Below, piece by piece: positions 26,601 through 36,300 of a stretch of 64,000 nt of DNA. Under the pieces are notes generated by a model that made no database searches, was not told the origin of the DNA, and saw only the letters and a list, made by a program, of their open reading frames with translations. Source of the stretch: Petrosia ficiformis (taxonomy: Eukaryota > Porifera > Demospongiae > Haplosclerida > Petrosiidae). The translations under genes were made by a program, and so were the position numbers. Positions within the stretch are counted from its first letter, which is position 1, and each line of letters starts with the position of its first letter. The stretch spans positions 14,978,615-15,042,614 of the forward strand of contig OX345636.1 of assembly GCA_947044365.1 (NCBI GenBank), in the 5' to 3' direction.

Positions 26601-29600
26601 TGTACCATACTCTCATATAAAAAAGAAAAAAATGTGTATCGTGTTATTATTATATCATTATGTCAGTGAGGAAGGCAAAACATTCTTATTTTTTATAAAG
26701 ATGTTCTATTGTGTCTAATAACCTACCCATGGAGAATACAACTAATACAATAGAGAAATTCTACAAAATTATAATACTTATAGAGTACTTCACTTCATGT
26801 ATTCATGATTTGTATAGTAAGTATACAATACATAATTACAAAGAAGCATTAATTTTGCTGAAGTGACTTGTATTGGTTATATGGTTGACACTGTATTTAT
26901 CAAAACTATGAGGTACATGCTTCAACAATGAACAATAGATTCATTATGATAGAACAATACTAATAACAGCTGTACAAATGAACAGCTGCAAATAATAATT
27001 CTATCACACACACAGTAGGTATAAGTAAATGACGCATATCTAATTAATGATAACCTGACCTGATATTCTATTGTTAATAGTTTATAATTATACCATAACA
27101 GGATATTCAGAGTGGTGGTTGCATTTTACATTGAATCTACTCAGTGTACTTAATTTTGTCTCATTGGCCTATGTACATGTATATTTGAGAGGTGGTTAAT
27201 TTATCTGAGTGGTGGTTATTCCCAACCAGTGCCAACCAGTGTGGGCAGAACACTGCATAACTGAATTTATATCCTGTTACAATGCTGTTGTTACATACAT
27301 GTACATGTACATGTAACGTTTACAATGTACAGTGTAAACGTTACATGTATCCATAATAAGGACACTATTGGGTTCAGAGAAAGTATCCTTATTAAACATA
27401 AACATAAAAAATACCTGCTAACAAACAAATATCGATTGATAATTAATCAGGGGATTCCTCACAAGCACAAGTACATATAAGTACAAGGATTGATGACAGA
27501 TCAATCCAGACTCTTAAATCATGTGTGACCGTTTTAGGAAGCGTCTAGAGATGGCACATATAATAATTATCTTTTTATTCCTTCAAAATGAGGATATACT
27601 GTATACTGGATGTTTGGTTCATACTTCATGTAAGCCAACACAAAATAATTAGTGTACTTAATGTACATGTACATGTACATTTAGTGTAACATGCTTGATG
27701 CTTAAGAGGATTGCCATATCATTTTAAACAAAGAACTGTACCACTTACATGTTGTACTGTACCTACATGTCAGTGTTTCTGCCAAGATTATTAAATACTA
27801 TGAGTGTAGGAATGTATCATTGGTACATGACATTTTGTCAACACTGTTTTTGCAGCATAACAGTGTAACAGATGGGAGAGTGCCATAGTACCACCCTTTA
27901 GAGGAAACACTGTATGTACATGTACACAACTCTCAATTTTTCATTTTTCCTTTCTTTCTTTCTTTCTTTCTTTCCTGATAATATCATGTACATTTACATG
28001 TATAATTATGTACATATAATGGTTCCTTAAGAAACTACACATGCAATACTTGCACTACATCTAAACGTTTGACACACCTGGTCAAGATACTTCGGAAGGA
28101 GACGAGTAAGAAGATTTGATGAACGAACAGAAAGTTCTGATGGTTTTAATATAACAGCATTCCCTATTTAGTGAAAAGAAAAAAAGTAACTCAATAACCG
28201 CATATTTACTGTGAGGTCCAATTGAAAATCTGAGCTTGCAGTGTAGTCGAGTCAAACTGATCTTCTCAGATTCAGTTCATGCATGTAATTTAGTTTAGTG
28301 GTATTTCAGTTGACTAGATATGTTAATTATCAATGTAACTCCATGTATAGTTAATTTAAATTACAATTCATGAAATGTACAAAAAGGGATCCATATACGT
28401 ATAGTACTACATGTACACAGTCCTGCACACTGGCAAATTTAAAACTATGAATTTATAATGAGCCAAGCTGCCATCAATGTGACTCTATTTTAGTTCTTGT
28501 GGTGGTGGTGTGACAATACATTCTACATTGTATGAAACAATTTATTGGCTTGTTTCCACAGCAATTTTTCATGAGCTAAGTTTCAACTCTATTTTAGTAT
28601 ATGATGTATCCTAGTTACATGTAGGCTCCATATGAAATGAAGAATAGTAGTGGAATTTCAAATTTCATGTACAGTAATTACTCATGAGAGGTGTGGTCAA
28701 TATCTTGTATGTTGGGTTGGGCAATAATTCAAAACACTGCAATAATCATATCACATGCAATGGCAAAATTTTGCTCTACATGTACATGTACATGTAGGTA
28801 ATCATACAAAAAAGGTCTAATATGAAAAATACTATTACATGCAATTAATCTTGAGTCATAGTTATGACAATGCTCAGAATAATTATCTTTAAAAAAGATG
28901 TGTTTGCCATAATAGACAGTATCAATGAACAGTTGCAATAATCATGAGGCACCTTTAGATAATTGCAAAAATTATTGCTCAACACAACATGTACATGTAC
29001 ATGTACGATAAAAGAAGAACAATACAAACATTTTCGAAAAAATGAAAGAACATGTAGAGATATCAAAACAAACAACACACGTTTTATTATGCACCACGGG
29101 CTATTAATTGACTGAACCCCTGGGAATGACATATATCAAACCCGTGGGAAAGCAATCACAGGGATGGCCCTACGAGCCATAAAAAAGCACACAACCTTTG
29201 CCAAAAAATTATACTAACCATAATTTCATACAACAACAACCTACGTAAGTATAGCTAGAGTATAGAAAGAAAACACAGAGAAACTATACTTAAATGTACA
29301 TGTATATAGGGTTGTTACAATGTATATGGAAGTGGTTAGTTTAATATTTTGCTAAGCATTCAAATCGCTTTTTTGGAGAAAGGAGATAACGTACCTGCAG
29401 CAATAGCACCAATCATTGGTAAGACAGCAAGTTGAAAGGGATAGTTCCATGCACCAACAATCAACACAACTCCATGAGGTTCTGGTTTTATATACAATGT
29501 ATTGAGTATGTTAGCCAAATCCTTTTGAGCTGGACGAGGTTTGGTGAAGTCATCAAAATCTCTAATATATATCACAAGATCGTGATATACCAGATTATAC

Positions 29601-30289
29601 TCCATTATCAGGGACTCTTCTTCACTCTGTGAGGTGAGGTACAATGTATAATTAACGATCTGATGATGACTTTATGTAAGTACATGTACATGTATTGCCT
29701 CAGGTGTCTTTCTTTCTTTCTTTCTTTCTTTCTACTTTCTTTCTACATCTCGGATAACATCATGTATATGTACATGTGTCAATGTGAGTGTCTGAATCTG
29801 TGTATGTACTGTATATGTGTTGCTGTGAGTGTGTATTTCTGTTTGTGTACATGTATTATATATTAATGTTTACCCCCATTTGGTTAACGATGTTCCAACA
29901 GTGTTATAAACAATGTTTTTCAGCATCAACTTTAAAATTAAAGGATGGGACAGTAAACTAAAGAGTGGGGGAGCACAAAGGTACCACCCTTTGGAGAAAA
30001 TACTGGTATATATATACACACATGTACACGTACACATCTCCTATAACATCATGTATATGCTTAGGTTTGGTGTTGGTGTCATTGGTGGTTTCATTACCCC
30101 GGCCTTCACCTAATGCCTAGTGTTCAGTTACCCTGTTCATACAGGCGTATGAGATGTTTGATTCGGACCCTGCCAGCTGAGCTGCCTTGGTAGCTCAGTT
30201 GGTAGAGCATCTGTCTGGAGTACAGAGTGTCGTGGGTTCGAATCCCACCTGAGGCAACTCTCTTTTTCATTTTTCCATTGTCTCAGGTG

Positions 30290-30324
<35 letters not shown>

Positions 30325-33300
30325 CTCTTTCTACATCTCCTATAACATCATGTATATGTGTGTGTGTGTTAGTGTTGTTTTAGTATGACAATCATGACTA
30401 CTTTTAGTTACAGTTATAGTATGTCTAGTTTCTCAAATGTTTAGTTTAGTTATACATGTACATGTACATGTAGTTTGATTAACTAAGGTAATAATAATGC
30501 TTACTAAAAGGGGTTAACTATCTAAAAGTGTCCATTATTGGCCAACTTTCATTTTAGTTACAGTTGCTACATCATTAACTAAAAGACAAAATGCCTTACT
30601 GAAAAGGATCGTTTGTAAATGCTTCTTTCCTGTAATAAAAGCTTCAATTATTCATAGTGACAAACAATGTATTATTAAAGTCTGTTTACATTCAAAATTA
30701 TAGGATTGATGACTTTACATTTTGTATAGTTTAATGTCGTAAGGTTAACAAATGATTTGGATTGAAATTCAATATACACAAAAAAAGAACAAGTAAAATA
30801 TTATAAGAAATGGTGCAGGCAAAACGATTGCTGATCATCCAGTTATGAATATTTCCTGAGGTCATGGTGAATATGAATGACCTTCAGTTTTATTTTAAGT
30901 ACATGTAGTTTATCTAAAAACAGTTGATCACAATAATTATCATTATCTTCTAAATCATGTTATTACAAATACATGAGGAAGTACAATACTGCTAAGCCAT
31001 AATTAAATTAATCAATATTTGCCTCATATGATAGAATGAATACTGGTGACCTTTAGCCAATCAAACTGTTATACATGTACATATACAATGTATACATATC
31101 ACCATAATACCTTACTAATGGTTTTTATGGCCCTATGATTGCTTTCCCACAGGTTCGAACTACATGTATATTAATATATTTCGATTATGCGTTGTATACA
31201 TAGTTAAGGAAGTTATTTCATTCTTGGGGGCCCAGTCAATTAATGGGCATGGTGCGTAAAAAAACGCGTGGTCAAGCTCTAGACGAAAGCTGTGTAACTA
31301 ACGCAGAAACTGGAACTAATAGCTAGTTACTCTACCTAAAATATATTCCTAAGTTGTACAAGGTGCTTTAAAAGGTAAACAGAGCAGATAATTAAAATAA
31401 TAACTATAATAGGCTGATGTGTTTCAGGCATGATAAAGTTAGCCATGATTACTGAATGATGGATACCACTAAGCAGTCATAGGGATACTTTTTTCTCTAT
31501 ATATCTTGTTATTTATACATGTAGTTATAGTTAACTAAATCAACACATTAATTACCCTCGCCGCGTAGCGTAGGCGGAAGGGTACGGTAATCGTTTTGTC
31601 TGTGTGTCTGTGTGTTAGCAATTTTTCTGAAAAAATATAGACATTGACATTTCAAAAGGGGTACTGGTAGACTTCAAATTATACAAGGAAAAAAAATAAC
31701 GTAGGAATTCTTCTAAAACCTTTTGGTTCTAAAGTTATGACAATTTTTATAACTCACAGTTGCCGTTTTACGACTTTAAGATGAAACGAGGGCAATAACG
31801 AGAGTAAATATGGACACACAAAACACAAGTGATCCTGTTTCATGGCTGTCGCTAGCCAAGAAACACTTCAAACCAAAAACAATCAAGGTAATGGTTGCTA
31901 CTACACCACCATTGTTGCACGATAGAAAGCTACCTAGCTCCACCTACAGGTATGTGCACGTGCGCATGCTTGCAAAGCGTCGTGTACTAAACACGTTGGA
32001 GACTTTAGAGTTAGACTTCAGACATTTTTCGTTGTTTTTCGAAGGAAAACAGCGAATAAGATGTAAGATATATATACAAATTATACATTTTTTTCATTGA
32101 TATTCTTATTTTGTCTTTAAGGATATAAAGTTATAATAGTTTTAATCCCCATAAATGTTTTTCAAATTTATGTGTATTCCATGTAAAAAAAGTATTGTTT
32201 GTTTCATACACAAACTTTATATGAAAACAATTGTAGTGTTTTGTATTACTTTGCCACATAGGCGAGGGTCCCGTCCCGACGGCGCTCGTTGTAGTGTTTT
32301 TTAGTTTGACAATAATGACTACTTTTAGTTATACTTATAATTATTATTATTATACAGTATGACCAGTTTAACAAATATTAGTTTAGTGATAGTATATTAG
32401 GCTTACTAACAAGATATATAGAGAAAACATTATCCCTATGATTACTTTGTGGTCTCCAACATTCAGTAATCATGGCTGACTTACTCATGTATGAAACACA
32501 ACATCCTATTATAATTATTACTTTGAGTATATACTCTTCTTGCTTTTTAGAGGCTCTTGTAGAACTTTAGGAATACGTATATTGTACCTAGAACAGCTAT
32601 TAGTTCCAGTTTCTACCTAAAGCTACAAGCAGCTTTCTTCGTGCTGGTCTGTAGACTATGTAGAGGTTGGGGGCATGTTCTATTACGCACCATGCCCATT
32701 AATTGACCAAGCCCCTGGGAATGACAGATCTTTCTTAAATACATACATAGTGCATACTCGTGTAAGTGACACAAATATATAACTATAATTATGAAACCTT
32801 GTGGAAAGAAATTATAGGGATAGCCCTACAGGCCATAAAAAGTTTTAGTTTTAGTTTGTCCTTCTCAGGCTCATCCTCACATAATGAAAATTATGCTAGC
32901 ATTCTCTAGCTAGTAATAATCACATGTACATTATACATCTCTGATAACATCATGTATTGCAGTGTTTTGATAAGCTCATATTGTGCACCATTGGCCTAAT
33001 GAGCTTCTTATTTGGTGCTGCACGGTTCTCCCTTGGGCCAGTGGCACAGTTAATTAGGATTATATTGTCACTGACAGCATTAACTCTTAGTTAATTGGCT
33101 CAAGATGTATTCCCAATGGCGCACACACTAACCATTGTTGAGCCAATTTGGCCCAAGATTCAAAATTTATCAAAACTCTGATGTATTGTCAATAAATGAG
33201 AAAGATAGGCCTAAAGCTATTACTTATACATGTATCTATAAGGGTAAAACTTCACTGTTTTCTGGAAGGTTTCATACACGTAAAATAATTCTCCAACCAG

Positions 33301-36300
33301 ACTAGTCTAGTCTTATTACTGTGATTTAATTAATTAAATAACTAAGTGTCATTTAAACACATACATGTACTGTGTATGTACATATACATACATAGGAAAT
33401 TAAGTTAATTAGGAGGATATACACAATGTACACATACACATTATGTATACCTCATTCCGTAAACAATTAACAATGATCCTGTACATGTATAATACACATG
33501 TACATATGTATGTAAAAAATAATTATTAATGAAATTAATTAAAATAATCAGAAGCTATACACACATATCACAACTAATTATTTGTATACAGTATTTTGTA
33601 TGTAATGTTGAGATTATACTGTATGGTGTCATCATATAGTCACTGTACAGTACAATAAAATGTCATCATATAGTCACTGTACAGTACAATAAAATGTCAT
33701 CATATAGTCACTGTACAGTACAATAAAATGTCAATAAAATGTCACCATATAGTCACTGTACAGTACAATAAAATGTCATCATATAGTCACTGTACAGTAC
33801 AATAAAATGTCATCATATAGTCACTGTACAGTACAATAAAATGTCATCATATAGTCACTGTACAGTACAATAAAATGTCATCATATAGTCACTGTACAGT
33901 ACAATAAAATGTCATCATATAGTCACTGTACAGTACAATAAAATGTCATCATATAGTCACTGTACAGTACAATAAAATGTCATCATATAGTCACTGTACA
34001 GTACAATAAAATGTCACCATGTAGTTACGAACCTTTGTTCTACTGTCAGTACAGTCAGTAATTACTGTATCACTACCGTGGTGTTGAATTAATTGACTTT
34101 TTATTATGGCTTGTAGGTCCATCCCTATGATTGCTTTCCACAGGTTCAATGTATGTTTATATATACATAATATATATATATTCTTGTGTCACTTATGTGA
34201 GTATGCATTGTATACATACAGTGTAGTTATGGATGGGGGGGGGGGTTGTTTGGCTTGGTCAATTAATAGCCATGGTGTGTAATAGAATGTGTACTGGAGT
34301 TCTACAGACCACCAGAAAGAAAACTGCTTGTAGCTTACGTAGAAACTGGAACTAATAGCTAGCTATTCTACCTGAAATATATTCCTAAAGTTTTAAAAGG
34401 TGCTTTGAGAGGTATAAGGAGAGTAGATGATCAAAATAATAACTATAATAAGCTGTTATGTTTCAGGCATGATAAAGTCAGCCATGATTACTGAATACTG
34501 GACACCACAAAGCAGTCATAGGGATACTTTTTTCTCTATATACATGTACCTTGTTGTCATATTCAACTGTGGATAATTTGGCAATTAATAATTTTGTCAA
34601 ACTCTTAAATTTAAATACTTATTACATCACCATTGTGCACAGCAAACTAACTAAATTTGGTGTTGAACAATAATTTTTCTTCCTGGATAACAGATTTAGT
34701 TGACTGCCTCTACAAAATGGCTGAATTACAAATTTTTAAATGGAAGCATATGACAAAGTATGTTAGACAAATGACTGATTTTTGCATCCAATTCCATGAT
34801 CACATATATCGCACCTTGTTGAGATCATACTCATGTACATGTACACTGTACAATGCAGGTGTTTCTTAATTATATTATATTTACATAGAAGAACCTGTAC
34901 ATATAAATAGAGTTGTACCTTATTAAATTGTACACATATTTTATTAACTTATTGAAGTGTACATGTATATACGTATATACTGTACCTTGTACACTATATA
35001 TAGTTATTTATTAAATAATAAGCTACACATGTACATGTACATGTAGGTACTGTACCTTGTTGATTACTACGTATAATTAATAAATTAATAAAACAAATAT
35101 TGCCAACAGGGTACAGTACCTACATGTACAAGCACAGTATGTAACTTAATTATTATTAATTAGGGCTGCACCTATACTAGTATAGGGATCTGAATAGGTA
35201 CCTATATTGAAGATATAGGCAGAATATCTGTATAGGCAACTGCATTGCCTATACATTGCCTATACAGCTTACACAATATTTTTCAGGCTTTGTAGATACA
35301 TTATTGTCAAACTGAACAAGTAGAATCTGAAAATGTGTGCAACCAAGGCTGAATATGCCTGTAACTACATTTTTGTACATGTACAACGTACTTTAGGATG
35401 AATGTAGAGCACGTGAACAATAGAATAAGTATAGGTTATACACCGAGGTAAAGGTCTCTACTAGATTTATCAAACCGAGGGCCGAAGGCACGAGGTTTGA
35501 TAAATCTAGTAGAGACCGTACCGAGGTGTATAACGCACTTCTACCATGTATAGCAACGCATTTCATTTGCAAATACAGTAACTAAGCAAATCTTTGCACG
35601 TGGCAACAGTATACATAATTTCACTAACCTATGGATATATATAGTGTGGGTTTCTGTGACTCTTTAGACAAGTAACTGATCTACAGTCAATCGCAAATGA
35701 CAGAAAGAGCTCTACATGTGGCAGACTTCCGGCTCCTCCTCGACCTCCACTCCAGTATAAGGTGTGGTCTTCTGACAGCGATCGCGATCGCTATCGCTAT
35801 CAAGAAGTTCGCGATGCAAGAACAGCCCCACCCAACTATTTTTGAATCGATCTCATACGAGAGGAAACACTAGAGCTCTGAAAGACCTCAATCACAAGCA
35901 TACAAATTGGTGTCGGATTTTCAAAAAGAACAAGCATCACTATGAATTACAGCTAATAATCTTTTAATGTGTAATTTATAAACCATTATATATAATAAAT
36001 CAATGACAACTCTGACAAAATTATTATACAATCCCGGGAAAATAATCCCGGGAGGTTTCAATATAATATTGAACCTCTCCAGGAGGTTTGATATGAGATT
36101 TATTAACCTCATTTTGAGCAATTTCATTGGTCAATTAACTACAAGCATGGTAGAATTAACATTATACCATGTGTGAACAGTTGTAAACTACATAATACAA
36201 CTATATATTTCACACAGACAATATCAGATCAAATCTGCATATAAGCATATAGGCAAATTGCTGTATATGTGCAACACTACATTTTATATTTTAAATGAAT

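Noticed and set aside
30184..30256. Functional tRNA-Ser(GGA) gene
   Set aside because: Lacks the long variable arm of tRNA-Ser and continues into a SINE body with a CTTT tail.
34770..34850. A second copy of ALDH exon 2 (similar TATGATCTC-ACAAGGT end)
   Set aside because: Similarity on the minus strand covers only about 17 bp; the upstream sequence does not match.
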